DNA of 64,000 nucleotides, from the NCBI RefSeq assembly GCF_964204645.1, contig NC_134026.1, positions 7,254,001 through 7,318,000 on the forward strand, given 5' to 3'. Origin of the DNA: Tubulanus polymorphus (taxonomy: Eukaryota; Nemertea; Palaeonemertea; Tubulaniformes; Tubulanidae). Made by a program: the position numbers and the translations under genes. Shown here one piece after another: positions 1-12,539 of the stretch. The notes beneath the pieces were generated by a model. The model ran no database searches. It saw nothing but the letters and a program-made list of their open reading frames with translations, and had not been told where the DNA came from. Within the stretch, counting starts at the first letter, position 1; each line of letters starts with the position of its first letter.

Positions 1-21
1 TGTTAAAAAGATAATGAATTG

Positions 22-243
22 TTATAAGCAGTGGATGAAAATTAATAAAATGTTCATAAAAGAGAAACGAGTTTGTTTAAATGATAATATCTGATTGCTG
101 ATGGCCTCTTCGCTCATGGAATCGTAGCTTACATCGTGGCTCATCTCCATTCTGGTAAGCGAGGAAATTTTTTCATCAGCGACGAGTCGAACGGAAATGT
201 CTAGAATTTTTCCGGAAATTGCCGAGTTGTCCCGAGTGGACAA
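22..243 (-). CDS. Hypothetical ORF or exon, unrecognised
   Basis: This is an open frame of 73 codons on the minus strand, starting with ATG at 243. The first 50 residues look protein-like: charged and serine-rich, with a segment reading MEMSHDVSYDSMSEEA. After that the frame becomes hydrophobic and AT-rich. A GTAAGC follows SHDV and could be a splice donor, which would make only the first ~35 codons exonic. I recognise no family. It lies immediately downstream, on its own strand, of the long polypurine tract (polypyrimidine on plus) at 279-692. It could equally be chance. Confidence 0.2.
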   Translation of the reverse strand: MSTRDNSAISGKILDISVRLVADEKISSLTRMEMSHDVSYDSMSEEAISNQILSFKQTRFSFMNILLIFIHCL

Positions 244-278
244 CAGTAGACTGACTGATTACTCGCTGACACAACGAT

Positions 279-692
279 GACCTTTCTCTCCCCCTGTTCT
301 CTTCTCCTTCCTCCCCTGCTCTCTTCTCTTTCCTCTCTCCCCTCCCGTCTTCTCTCTCCCTACCCTCCCTCTTCCTTACACTCCCTTCTCTCTACCCTAC
401 CCTCACTGCGTTTCTCCTCCTCTCCTCTTTCCTCCATCCTCCCTCTCTCTTTCTTTCCATCTCCCCCTACCCTTCCTCTTCCTCCCCACCTCTCGCCCCT
501 TCTCTCTCCTCCTTCCCCTCCCTCCCCTCCCATCATTTCGCCTCTCTCTTTTCTCTTCTCTTTCCTACCCTCCCTCTCTCTTTCCTTCCCCTCCCCTTTC
601 TTATTTCTTCCTCCTCTCCCCTTTTCTCGTCCCCCACCCCCCTCTCTCTCTCTCTCTCTCTCTCCCTCTCTCTCTCTCCCTCTCTCTCTCAC
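279..692. repeat. Long polypyrimidine (CT-rich) tract
   Basis: About 410 bases on the plus strand are almost purely C and T and end in a regular CT microsatellite near 650-690. The long open frames on both strands here are low-complexity translations (Ser/Leu/Pro one way, Arg/Glu/Gly the other) and not genes. Such strand asymmetry can form triplex (H-DNA) structure. Confidence 0.9.
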
Positions 693-699
693 CCAATTC

Positions 700-3490
700 A
701 CACTCAAGTGATAATAACCCGTTCAATGAAAGGTCTTTCTCGTGAATGTGTCGTTTATTCATCATCCTGCACCGATATCCTCTAACAACTATACATACAA
801 ACACAATGCATGGCGACCTTTACCAATCGTCTCTGGGGCGCTGTTTAATTTTCAGACTGTCTGTATCCACTTCATCTCGACCGATATTGAAATGTATTTA
901 TTAACTCATTATCTTCGATTGAATAAAACTTTAAAAACAATTTTCAGAAATCGGAAACCAGTTATCTTTCGACATCAAAATACGTGAGTCAGGGAGTCAG
1001 AGTTGAAGAGTTTTATAGCTTAAAACAGTTTGAAAACATGAAGCAACTATGCTAGTTATTCTTGGACCTGGGCCCGAACTTTAAATCTGAATCGACGAAT
1101 CTTCAGAAAACTTAACAAGTTCGGTGCTGAAAAAGATTCAGAATTTGATTCAGCAAATGAACTAAATATTCAAATTCATAATAATGTGCTATCGAGTTCA
1201 TGAACTTTCATCCCAAGTTGCCGTCTGAGATGTACAAAAGGAGAGTGGCCACGTGACTAGCTGCTGCATCTATATGAGGCATATGAAGCAGCATCAGCAG
1301 CAGGCACTGGCAGGCGTTGGCGTTGGCGTTGGCGGCGGCTGCTGATTGTAAGATGTTCATTGATATGCGAATCAGGCCTATTGGAAACCGTATCTGTCGA
1401 CGCTACCGGAATAATACCATCTTGACATTCTCTTTACTTGTCCGTTAAAGGAACAGTGCAATGTGGTGCGGGTACTGTCTACTCCGCTCTTACAGCATCC
1501 CAGACGATATGTAGAGAGAGCAGCAGAAAAAAAGATGGCCGTCCCGCCTGCCTAATACTGCCTAGCAACAACCGCTCTGACGTCAGAATTAACATATAGC
1601 TATGGTAACCTGCGCGTCACTAGCCACTAGTGGCGCCATCCTCATTTCACGCACAGGGCTATAAATCCCTATACATCTTTTGAGTGCATTTGATAATCTT
1701 CAAGTTATTGGAAAATGTGGCTAAAAATGTAATGGTCACTTTATTACCTTTCATCAACGTAAGAATTTTTAGAATCATATTTGAAAAAAAAATCTCAATA
1801 CATAAATCATATATCAATCATATCATATCAATATATATATATATTTGGTTGTCACTGTTGGAAAAGTTGCTGCTGCTGCTGCTGCTGCTATTGCTGTTAC
1901 TATTGTGGAAACGAAATGGTTAAATTGAAAAGCATTAATTTCAGTAAAACTACATTATTCCCAGACTAAAGAGACACTACTCGGAGTTAGTTTACTCCGG
2001 GGATTAATTAGTCGTTCGTTAGTAGAATTGTTACGCTTCTCATTAGCGTTTTATATATCTTAATTACTTTTTAATTGATTTCTATTCTCTGTGTGTGAGT
2101 ACAGGTCTCCACGAAGAATCTAATTCTGATAGTTTGTTTTTTTCGGTCGTAAAAAATGCAGCATTGGTACCAGAGATATATTAGGAAAAATACCGAAATG
2201 GGTCTTATTTTACGATTGGAGCACCAATTCCAGAAATATCAGAAAAATACCGATATATTTTCTTTTTTTTCGAAAAATTTAAACATCCAATTTGATAGAT
2301 TGTCTGCGAGTACGAGATCTTTGCGACGTTTTCTATTTTATTCCATGCGTCAGCAAAAGTCGGAAATATAATCACAATGACGCAGGTTGCTTCGTGTAAA
2401 ATATACCTTCACCGTCTAAAACGCCAAAAATATCCGTCCGTTAAAAATAAACTATTGTTTCCATCGTATTCTGTGTGAGATGACTGGGTGAAAAAAAGAT
2501 GATTACCGAAATGCCACCGCGGTCGCGACGGAATGAGTCGAATCGTATTTCAGCCGTCGTCCAACAAAAAATAATAAACCAACTACACCGAATATACACA
2601 CCGCTTCACAACAGGTAATGAATGTATATCACCACCTGAGATAAACTAGGATAGAGAGATAGAGAGAGAGAGATGAGTAAGTTTAATACCGGGAGTTAGT
2701 TAATCTGGTATTATTTTGCACTAAGACAGACAGGCAGACAGACAACGATAGTGATTTATACAATGGTTTTATGTGATGCAGAGGATAATTAGGATGAATG
2801 TCTCAGGGATGCTGTATAGACGCGAGTAACTGCTGATATATCATTCCCAGGATCGTGGACTGTGGCAGCAGCAGCAGCAGCAGCAGCAGATACCTGTGCC
2901 ATCCCATATTCATTTCTAGCTCAATATCAGCAGTTTTAGTACGTATTGATGTCGATACTAAATTCGGTTTTCTATGTCCAGAAATGATCATAAAACTCTT
3001 TTTAGCAGCGATTTTTTTTGCGGATAAATACGACTACCGCCGCGAGCCCCGTGGCACGTGGATGCTCTTGACCTTCGCGTCAAGGTCATTCGATGCATCA
3101 ATAGTTAAGAGATGAGCGTCGAGTGAAACGCATGTAGATCGGATCTACCTTATCAAAAAAGCGAATTCACTTTCTGAAACCGTTTCTTGCTGAATTAATA
3201 ATTAACACCATCCTGTTGGCTTCATTCAACACGTATCCACTCTCGCGATCGCATCTCCGCTACAAGCGTCTATTTTAGCGTCAGTTTTTTTCGACACTGT
3301 GAAAACCACTACAATAATGTTTAAATACACTGATAATTACTACGCGTTATTCGAGGGGTTCTGTGTGATTCATGTGCTCTACGTCATCGATATTGACGTT
3401 TCAAAATAACAATTTTGTAATCAAATGTCTTTAAAAATCTTTTTACTTCTAATGAATTTTTATATATGTCTTTTCAATAATTAATTTTTA
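700..3490. other. Spacer without recognised gene; small trinucleotide repeats
   Basis: I see no supported exon here. There is a CTG-type run near 1867-1900, a GTTGGC-type run near 1316-1335, a pure CAG run at about 2865-2889, and a GA run near 2655-2672. A sequence at 1622-1637, CCACTAGTGGCGCCA, resembles a CTCF-type core. Open frames in this stretch are short and look like chance. Confidence 0.5.
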
Positions 3491-3529
3491 GTGGATGTGC
3501 CCTACGTCTATGGGATGTCTTTGGATTCT

Positions 3530-3624
3530 TCTTGTGCCAACCAGTTATTACATGCCCGAAGGTCACACTGTTGTTCGGGGATGCAGTAGCTTCAACCACC
3601 CGTCCTGTACACGAGAATTTTACA
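3530..3624 (+). repeat. Diverged direct repeat, left flank of LINE fragment
   Basis: This ~95-bp segment is similar to 4955-5051. The last 27 bases (3598-3624) match 5025-5051 at 26 of 27 positions, and the rest aligns more loosely. The pair brackets the retrotransposon fragment. Because the similarity extends beyond a plausible target-site duplication, it is more likely a dispersed repeat present twice. Confidence 0.5.
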
Positions 3625-4035
3625 TAGGAACAGTAATAGTAGTGATATATGCTTTTACTGATCAATTACTAAAGCATCCTGGAAAAAATGATTTTTGGAA
3701 TTTTCAGTTAAAAATGAAATTCCTTTATACGTAATACAAACATACATGAATAATCTTTATGTATTTTTGGTAATACCTATCGGCATGATACCGATTGGTG
3801 CACCTTTGTACGTAGAAATTATACCCAAATTCAAAACTATATACCATGATACAAAATAGAAAATACAAATTATTAGGAAAATTTGATAGTTCTTTCATAT
3901 TTATATTTTTTTTTGGAAAATTGTGGTCGTGTCTTACAGTTTACAGTTTATTTGACAAACTCAAGGTCTACAAATTAGACAATATGAGTGAAAAATGGAA
4001 CATTATACAAAATAACATAGCAGCGAATGCCGTGT

Positions 4036-4809
4036 TTACACAAATATTTTAGCAATTTTACTTATAAAGATACATAAATTATAAAGTGTTCTGATGTTTT
4101 TTGTCTGCATAAGGGAGGAGAATTTATACTGGTTTGGATAAATTGAAAATTTTCTCTCAATGTACTTGGTCCTTAAAACGTCAAGGGTTGGACAACATAA
4201 TATATAATGATATTCGTCCCCTATAGCACTGTTGCAAAGAGGACAGGTCCTGTTTTCTCTGGGTACTTTCATCCATCTACCAGTTTCAATTGGAAGTTTG
4301 TGGTTACACGTTCTAAATCTACTTAAACTATATAGCAGGTCATCAGGAATGTCCGACGTGTAAATAAATTCCAGGCTATGATTATCTTTGAATAGAGAGT
4401 AATAGTCACCTTTAGGTGATTCCCTTATGGATGCTCTCCATTCTTGGAGGAACTGGTCCATTATTTTTCGTTTTAAAGTAGATTGCAGCCATCTAGTGTT
4501 TGGGAAGGATTGATCATCCCATATATTGTTTAAACCTACAGAATACAGAATATCTTTTACATTTCTAATCCATTTGAAATTTGGAGCTATGCCGTTAATG
4601 TAAAAAGGTCGCATAACTGATTTATACAGAATGCTAGAAAGTTTGTTCTGAGAACTAACTAAATTAGCCCAAAAGGAGACAATTCTAGATTTAATTACTA
4701 TAGAAAGGGGGAATCTACCAGTTTCTCCGTACAACATGAACGTTGGTGTACTATTTCGCGCTTTCAGTACGTGTCTCAGAAAACTTAAGTGAACAGACTC
4801 AACTGTCAC
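4036..4809 (-). mobile_element. Non-LTR retrotransposon (LINE), C-terminal ORF2 fragment
   Basis: An open frame of 257 codons matches the C-terminal part of LINE ORF2 proteins as found in marine invertebrates: the region after the reverse transcriptase. Seen directly: an opening VHLSFLRHVLKARNSTP block, then GETGRFPL followed by a hydrophobic W-containing stretch, an RFRTCNHKLPIETGRW block, and near the end a zinc-knuckle-like CPLC-(8 residues)-H-(3)-CC pattern followed by LDVLR. The frame opens with GTG, and an in-frame TAA lies just upstream. The reverse transcriptase and endonuclease domains are not present in this frame. It is therefore a 5'-truncated, dead copy, the usual outcome of LINE insertion. 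The clade (CR1/Rex-like or other) cannot be set from this part alone. Confidence 0.82.
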
Positions 4810-4954
4810 CTGTTAGGTTGTGTAATCATAATGTTATCTGACTACAGCCTGGAGATTATGGTCAGTATGAGACGGCAAACAAACCATCCACAGTCCAATC
4901 ATGCGCAATCTATAGATTGACCAAATAGGTTAGTTTTGGATGGTTCTGGTACAA

Positions 4955-5051
4955 ACCAGTTTCTGACATCTACGACAGAAACCCACGCTATTGTCAAGCG
5001 ATGAAGGTAGGGGCTTCACTCTATACCCGTCCTGTACACGATAATTTTACA
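4955..5051 (+). repeat. Diverged direct repeat, right flank of LINE fragment
   Basis: This is the partner of 3530-3624; the shared core is 5025-5051. See the left copy for details. Confidence 0.5.
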
Positions 5052-5529
5052 ATGAAACGACGATTTTGGTGCGTTTTTTCCTAGGTATCTTGCGTACATG
5101 TTATGTAAAACTGATTTTCTATTCATGACCAGCGCGGATTTGATACATGAATGTTTATTCGACCAACAACGAGAAATCTTAGAGAAAGTAGTTCTAAACC
5201 TTGGAATGGGTTGTCTTTGATAAGTGATAATAAAATGAAAGAACATTTCCAAGGTTTCAAAACTGCTCCCAAAACTAATCATTTTACCCAGGCATAATAT
5301 ACATGGCTTACCTAATTAAATGTTAAATGTCATATACCGCGGTAATTCAATAAGCAAAATTTACTTTCATCGTCTAGAAAAAATATTGCCTAAATGCACT
5401 TGAATGCTTGAATGTTGAAAACGCCGCAGAGCAGGCTCTAAACCTGACAAAATTTACTTTTATAACCAATCGAACTGTTTAAATGTACTCTCAAATGTTG
5501 TAAATAGCTTAGATCAGTGTCGAACCAAA

Positions 5530-5584
5530 ATGGCATTGATGATAATAATTCTGATATTGAGAACTGTAAATAACTGTTATACTG
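5530..5584 (+). CDS. Candidate first coding exon with signal peptide
   Basis: An ATG in good context (CCAAAATGG) opens an 18-codon frame reading MALMIIILILRTVNNCYT. It is a strongly hydrophobic stretch after the start and looks like a secretory signal peptide. It ends exactly at a strong splice donor, ACTG followed by GTGAGT, in phase 1. I could not find a convincing second exon. The acceptor at about 5759 gives a stop after a few codons, and the one near 5890 gives only a short tail. It could be exon 1 of a secreted or membrane protein with a distant exon 2, or a chance alignment of signals. Confidence 0.3.
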
Positions 5585-7154
5585 GTGAGTTTGTAATCAG
5601 TAATACTGCTGTATGATATGATTATATAATCATGATAATATCTGTTGAACACCACTGTGAACTTTCTGCCGCCGTTAATTATCAATCTTTAGGGACATCG
5701 TGAGGATATCATTATATATGATATGAAATTCATTATTTAGATATCTGATTACTCCTTACAGCGACGCAGAGAGACCTGTAACATTGAGTGAGGCTGTGTG
5801 GACTCTCCGGGGAACCACGTTACCATCTGCGTACCCGCAAACTGCGAGCCTGCGAGCCTATCGTATCGGTATATCCTTACAGAAATTGATACCAAGAAAA
5901 AAGTGACACAAACTAGAATCAGATGTCGTTTAGGCAATTAGTACTTTAACGATTTGCTTTATTCTATTAAAAGTACGAGCTTTCGCTTTGAATAGAGTAG
6001 CTTCATCGGGTGAATGAGTGGACGAGTAAAATACCTACTCTGTACACTAGTAGCGAAAGCTCGAAAGAACTTCTAATAAAATTAACCTTGCTTTTTAACG
6101 TTTGCTGACTCGACACAACATAGGTTAACGCGGTTTTCCAAAAGAGAAATTGTAAAACCTTTCAAAAACCTCGATTCCACTTTGAACTATATATTCTTCT
6201 TGGTATATCGTTTTTCCGTATTCCGTATTTAGTTCCAAAAAGAGTTTTGGTTAGATTTATAATCAAGACTGATTTATAATTGGACTGAAACAATTGTTTT
6301 ATTTTCTCCAGTTATATATGAATGTATCTAGGATGGTTGGCGCTGTTGACTATCTCGTTGTGGAGCCCCGGTGGAGGGTGGCGTTATCGCGTTCTGAAGA
6401 GGAGGTCTCCCCGAAATGCCAGTCGAAGGTCTGAAGTCATCAAATTTCGTCGAGAGAGACAGAGACAGAGACAGCAGCGCGGCGAATCGCGTTGATATCT
6501 CAATCAGTGATATCTCAATAAATCATATCTATCAATAACTGATTGATATATCGCGATGAGTGAATATATCGTAAATTCAGGTGAAGACGTGCTCAGTCAC
6601 AAACAAACGCAGATTAGATATATTAGACGTCTGAGTCCGGCGTATCTATTTCTGAGATGAGATGTCAGGAGACCTACGGCCCCCCTTCCTCTTCCCATCC
6701 CTCGCGCCCCGCATCGTGACGGTGTATAGAAACAGGTTTATGATGCACCAATCATCTTCTGGATGTTTTTTCACTTCCATGATTATCACGTAATTTCTTT
6801 GATGTGGTATTCACTGGGGTATTGTCAAAAACTGTTGGCACCGGTAGCAGCAGCAACAGTAGCACCCGCACCAGCAGCAGCACCAGTAGCAGCACCAGCA
6901 CCAGTATAGTTTGTAGTGCACTTGAATATTAACTAGTACAAATGCAAGTCACGATTCATTTTATGATCGCACCCGACGTCCGTAAAATCGGATCGGTCTC
7001 AGTCTGTTTTTGTCGGAACTAACAATAACGAGATGACGTCTGTGGTGGAGTCGCGCGTTGTGGTTTCTTTTTATCGGTAAAACAAAAAACAAAAATGGCG
7101 ACGATATGAATGAATTATGAATCTTGTGTACCGTACGTGAATCCCGCGTAGCAT

Positions 7155-7400
7155 TTTCGTTTATTGTAATGTCAACAGTAAACCTGGCAGCTTAATTCAG
7201 ACATGGCCAGCTCGGGGACTATGACTAACCCGGATAAAAACAAAACAATTAACAATTTCTCCGACTTCCTGACGTATTTTCGATTCTTAATGCGGACTTT
7301 CTTTATTGTAATGCAACGAAACCTCGCAGTCTTACTCGGAAATGGCCAACGGATTTTTTTTACTAACTCGGACAAAAAATAGAATAAAATTATTTTTCTC
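7155..7400. repeat. Diverged tandem duplication, two units of ~140 bp
   Basis: The order CTTTATTGTAATG, then AACCT-GCAG, then a GGCCA motif and ACTAACtCGGA-AAAA occurs once at about 7158-7250 and again at about 7298-7385. It reads as a decayed tandem duplication. The minus-strand ORFs here are by-products of it. Confidence 0.45.
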
Positions 7401-9334
7401 AATTTCGAACGTATTTTCAGTTGGACTTCCATAAACTGGGACGAGTTTTGCCGCGGTCCTAGTTTGCATTCTTGTAAGGGCGAGATCTACTAGGGCATTA
7501 TACATCACAAACAAATCCTCATCTTAGGTATTTGTATGATAAGACGTGTGTACAATGTGTATATATATATATATGTATAATTATAGTTATGTAAGTGATG
7601 AAAAATATTTACGTTACAAGTCAAGTACCGTATGTTTGTTAAGAAGTATGTTTACAGTAATTAGTAAAGTATTTACAATTTGTGATCTGTAAAAAAAAAA
7701 TCTATTTTCCTCTGATGTCCGACTTCCTGTGTCCTTAAATGAGCTGTTTTCTGTAAAACCGATGACCCGGGTTCGAACCCACTCTAGTCCAATAGTGTGT
7801 GAACACGATCTCCTAGCGACGACACGAACAGAAAGAAAAACTATAAAGGAACTATTTCAAATATATTTTTTCTCGATTTTTATTTAGAAAATGTATAAAA
7901 TCAGAACCGCATGTACATGTACTGATACTGAAACGCATCGGTTTGCAGATCAAACTATATGATATTCTCGATATTTCGAGAAATAAAATCTCGTTTAATC
8001 GTTCATAAAGGTTTTAAACACGAACAGACGACTGTATTGATATTCCTATTGATTGCTTCGTAATGTAATACAATATAAAAACCTGAACTTGGTACCTGGT
8101 AGCATCATCTTACCTGTATAAATGGTATCTTCTGGTCACCAGGCTGTAAATGGGTACTGTGGTACCTATTCTCTTACCTGGCTGAACTGATACCCTCGCT
8201 ACCCCTCTAGAAGCCGATAGTAGGCCTACCCCTCACAGTTCCCCTATAAAAGGTACCCAGCCTGTAGACAGGTAACGGACACCCTACAGTGACTGCCCTA
8301 TACCAGCTCGCAACCGGTATAGCTGTGTAGTAACTAATGTCAATTTATCAACGGAAGTTTTCAGTGAATGATTAATAGGCTATGAATCCTACAGATATTA
8401 TAGATTGCCTTCTTATATCCGGTATTAATCTTAGCTTTGACAAATATTAGCGTAAAGCTTGAGAGTAACCCGACACGGAGACGGAGAGGTGGGTGGCTAT
8501 ACAGAGACTCACAACCCGGTTCCACGTTCCAGATTCCACAGTTATATTGATGAAATACATGTAACATCCATGTATTTTTGCTATATATTTCCACTAGTTC
8601 GTATCACTTCTTCATAATTAGTGAGATTGTTCTCGATTTTATATGTATATATATATTATAATTTTGCTATAACATTAGATATCATTGAAATCATATGTCT
8701 ATTAGTCGAAACGTTAAATGAATTACTATACTAGTTCAAGGAAGCATGTTGGACTCTAAATGATCTCAAGAAAGGTATCTAAATGGTCTAGAGTTTGAAA
8801 TATCGTGCGACACGAAACGAAAAAACCCTGATCGTTTTATAGTCGAGTTGCGCGAGCATTAAACGATAATTCTACGATTTCGTGCAATTATTCATCACGC
8901 GAAATTTAAGTAAAACCGAACAAGTCGTCGACCTGAGAATAAACGATTGTTAAATTTACACCGAACTCTCCGAATATAATTCCAGGTTTCTGATTTATGT
9001 TTTATATAATCAGTTCACGCAGAACAATGCAGTAAAATATTTGTTAGAAAAGAACATTTTCACTTACGTGAAAAAATATTTTTACGACTCGTAATAACTT
9101 AAACGTAGACTCTCACGAGACTATGCGTAATGCGTGCACGTAAAAACTTTAGGTTGTCTTGTTTTTGAAGGAAGGTTTTCTTCTAAATTAAACTACATTG
9201 TATATAAACCCATATAACTCAGATAAACCTTACCTATTATAGGCAGACAGAGTTCAGGTTATCAAAAATCTATAGAAGCGATAACAATATAAACCTCTTC
9301 GTTCTTATGAGTAAAACACAGTTTATTGACACGA

Positions 9335-9565
9335 ACATTCGGGGACCATATCCCCTCATCTGATGACACGATATCCCTCTCATCAGATCTAGTGAGATGA
9401 TATCTCCTCGTCAACTCATCAGGTGAGGTGATATCCCTCATAAGGTGAGGTGATATTCCCTTAGCCAGGGGAGGCGATACCCCTCATAAGGTGAGGTGAC
9501 ATTCCCTCATCCGGCTCGGTGATATATTCCCTCATCAGGAACGTGAGGTCATATATCCTCACCAT
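9335..9565. repeat. Minisatellite, GAGGTGATATCCCTCAT type
   Basis: About 230 bases are built from irregular copies of a GTGAGGTGATATCCCTCATC-like unit of roughly 26-30 bases, each internally semi-palindromic (CCCTCA against TGAGG). No open frame of note. Confidence 0.75.
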
Positions 9566-10029
9566 CCACCAGAACTATCAAAGAGGGAATCGATCTCGTT
9601 GATAGAACAGCGCCAGCTATAAATGCTATAATATGATAGTGCGATATTCAGTGCTGGCGTGGCAAAGGGGTTACTTCGTTCACTATGAAAACTTTGACTG
9701 TCACACACTTAGATTGTCTCTAGCAGTTTCGAGTCCTGCCGTCGCGGGCCTCCTATCTACTATACCCCTTGCGCAATCCAGCATTTTTGTTACTTTATAT
9801 CTTCTGTGTCAGTTGTTTTTATATGAGATTTGAAACCACCCATAAAAGCAAAACGAATAACAAGAATATAAACCCAAGTAGAGAATAACGATATCTAAAT
9901 CAGGAGATCTATATTGTCATCACTTTCGTTAATTGCCAATTCGATTCGTTTCCTTTTTGCCATTTTACATAACTTCATAAATACTTTAATATCCGCTCAC
10001 AAATGAAATCTTAAAGAAAATCAACTCAC

Positions 10030-10102
10030 CGTCATTGCTCGATTGTGCCGTAATAAGATTCGGTATAGGTCGGGCTGTCGTCAGAAACAGACGATTCCTC
10101 GT
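10030..10102 (-). CDS. Candidate exon, unrecognised
   Basis: On the minus strand a 73-base segment is bounded by a good acceptor (CGAACTTTCAG) at its high end and a strong donor (GGTGAGT) at its low end. One frame reads EESSVSDDSPTYTESYYG followed by TIEQ and a stop only two bases before the donor. A second frame is open throughout. The acidic/serine/tyrosine composition looks protein-like, but a stop that close to a donor is awkward for a terminal exon. No family recognised. Confidence 0.22.
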
Positions 10103-10334
10103 CTGAAAGTTCGGAAATCGTCGGGCGACTAACGAATTTTCAGCTTTTTTTATTCGGTCATTCCGACTTCGAAATCAATAGCAGGGCGTCCGAGCGATTA
10201 GGGAGGCGTGTTTGAATTAAGTCGGTAATTTGCGACAGCGGCGTTGTAGAAGCTGAAGCAAATACGTGTATTCTCAAGCAATAACATTATCAACAACATA
10301 TTATTATCTCAAGAATACCCGTAATCATTTCAGT

Positions 10335-10510
10335 TATATTATTGCTCGCTAGGTGGCGCGGTCATTCAGTTACACGGGGCGTTGATTTTACACTATACCT
10401 TATCTTTTCTTACGATTTGACTAGGTAGTGCCAGGATTCAGCTATGATAAACTGCTCGCTAGATGTCGCGGCGAATCTTTGTTATTAACTGCTCACTAGG
10501 TGGCACTTTG
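10335..10510 (+). repeat. Three spaced copies of a GCTCGCTAGGTGGCGC motif
   Basis: Copies start near 10345, 10452 and 10488 (the second is degenerate, the last ends in GGTGGCAC). The core CTAGGTGGCGC resembles part of the CTCF consensus. Spacing is irregular, so this is not a simple satellite. Confidence 0.4.
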
Positions 10511-10999
10511 AACTCCCACAGAATAACTACTTGACTGCTGTTTCGATTCTAAAAATAAATTCGAAAATGGATGCATTAAATCATAGTTATCTAATCTAAG
10601 ACGTCGTGCATTATGCCATAGCTCGCTTGAAAGTAAATTAATTTCAAAGAGAATGACGTCGTTAACCCCTGCTGTTAGCAATTGAATACTGACAATAGAT
10701 AGTTCGCATTAACACGTGGCGTTCAATTTATATGCGCGCGCACTCGGCTGCGTTTCTGCATTTGAATTAATAATCTGATATCTCATGATTGACCGCACCC
10801 AAATATCATGAATGATTCTATTACGCGTGAAGCACTGGGGGCACTGTAAGTACAGCGTCGAGGACTGCATTTCTTCATCAGCCTTATCTAAATATATATA
10901 CTTATACGCATACAGACAATCGTGTCAAAATCAGATGCACCTGAAATCTTTCCCTCAACACGTCTTTAGGAAATTGCCTACGGCAGATCTAGTCATCGA

Positions 11000-12240
11000 A
11001 TCTAAAACGGCCAAAATGGCGTTTTAGAATCCATATAGTCTATAAGTCGATTTGCTTTCGAATAATTCAAGAATCGAAAATCAAACTTATATCTAAATAT
11101 ATAGTTACGTAGCGGAGCCGTACAATGAGAACTAACAGTACTTAAAAGGTTAACTAGTTTATTTGAGGCGCACGAGCTTTCGCTACTGATTAAAGTAGTT
11201 TCATCAGATGAATGAAGATCGTGCGTCAAATAGACTCGTTAACCTAATTAAGTACTACTCGTCTTATTATATTTAAACTAAACAGTTAACACTGCCCGAA
11301 ACTTTTATCCGAATGTGAATCTATCCGGGCAATTTCAAATCTGTTTATTACGATCGAATTGAATTTTATTCTTCTTCTTTTCCATAAGAATTACGTAATT
11401 TGTTCTTTCATACTGTACGTAATCTTATTATTCATGAAATATTGGTATAATTTACAAAAAAATGAAGCAAATAATGATGAAAACAATAAAAACAATGTGC
11501 CAAAAATGACGTCTGTACTACGATTTGCTATCGAATAATTTGTAGAAATACAAGATTTACGTACTATATTATTGTAAAAATCGATATTTCCAATAAGGTT
11601 CTTCGATTCTAACAAGAATCATATAAATAAATTTTACCTACTGATCCGATGGGCTATAGCCCGTCATTATTGCGTCGAAAGATAAATTGATTTCAAAGCG
11701 GTGATTTGGAAATACGGTCTTCAATGACGATACGTAATTCTAAATATGATTCTAAAAAAATTTCCCGATATGAATATAGTATAAGATATCTGATATCAGA
11801 AGTAACAGCTATCATGGCGTCGTTTCTTTGATGTCGTGTATATGAATTTTCACCGCCGGTGTATTTTACACGGCTATGTCGGCATCGCTTGATGCTAAAG
11901 TATCTGTAACCTGCGTTGAATATAGTCAACATTTTACTGTAAAAACCGTTTCAATATAATGTTTTTATATATTGATTAGATTTTCATGCACTTTTTATAA
12001 CGAATAGGTGAATTGTCAGAGTGGATGTGCACTACGACATCAATATAGCGATATTAGGACTACATTGATAACTACTATGCGGGGGGTACTGCGTGAGTCG
12101 ATGTGCACTACGTCATCAATATAAGGGGCTAGACTGGGTGCCGGTAAGTTTAAGTTCAATTCAATAGTCGGTATTAAGTCGCAAATTCTAAGCAATGTCA
12201 TTTGCTGTGGTATCCATTAACTTTCAAGTTAGTTTTCTAG
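11000..12240. repeat. Cluster of decayed dispersed repeats
   Basis: Positions 11155-11260 carry the CACGAGCTTTCGCTACTGA ... TTCATCAGATGAATG module, also seen decayed near 5960-6090 and 54910-55020. The phrase GATTTGCT(T/A)TCGAATAAT occurs near 11048, 11520 and 18905. Near 12020-12125 the phrase GATGTGCACTACG-CATCAATAT appears twice. No gene seen. Confidence 0.45.
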
Positions 12241-12539
12241 TTACAAAAACCACTGTTTGAAATAATTCGTGGATATTCGTGTTTGTAATTACTCGAATCA
12301 GAATTACTGGAAAAAGAGCAATTTTCTTTGAAAGCAATCGCGAATATGAACTGCAAACATTTTATTATCCCTAGATCTCTTGTGATTTGTAATGTAACTG
12401 GCTCGTAGTGCGTGCTGTGTGGAGATAAAAACATGAAAAAATTCCGTGGGATTTTTTTTTCTTTCAATGAATTCATCGTTCGATAGAAAACCGGAGTTTC
12501 GAAAAGTAGTCATTGCCCGAACAACGACCAGGGACCTGA

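Larger units (their letters stand above)
5086..9330. other. Spacer, no recognised gene apart from candidate exon
   Basis: Apart from the signal-peptide exon candidate, nothing here looks coding. Positions 5955-6090 hold a diverged palindromic repeat with the motif CGAGCTTTCGC on one side and GCGAAAGCTCG on the other. Positions 6838-6905 are an imperfect CAGCAC/CAG repeat, and 7559-7574 an AT run. At 7767-7785 there is an isolated tRNA B-box-like GGGTTCGAACCC with no A box or cloverleaf. Confidence 0.45.

Noticed and set aside
277-711. 144-codon open frame (and the opposite-strand frame 360-707)
   Set aside because: Low-complexity translation of a CT/GA tract (Ser-Leu-Pro, or Arg-Glu-Gly); no codon bias or domain.
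7750-7800. tRNA gene at the GGGTTCGAACCC motif
   Set aside because: Only a B-box-like T-arm is visible; no acceptor stem, anticodon arm or A box at the right distance.
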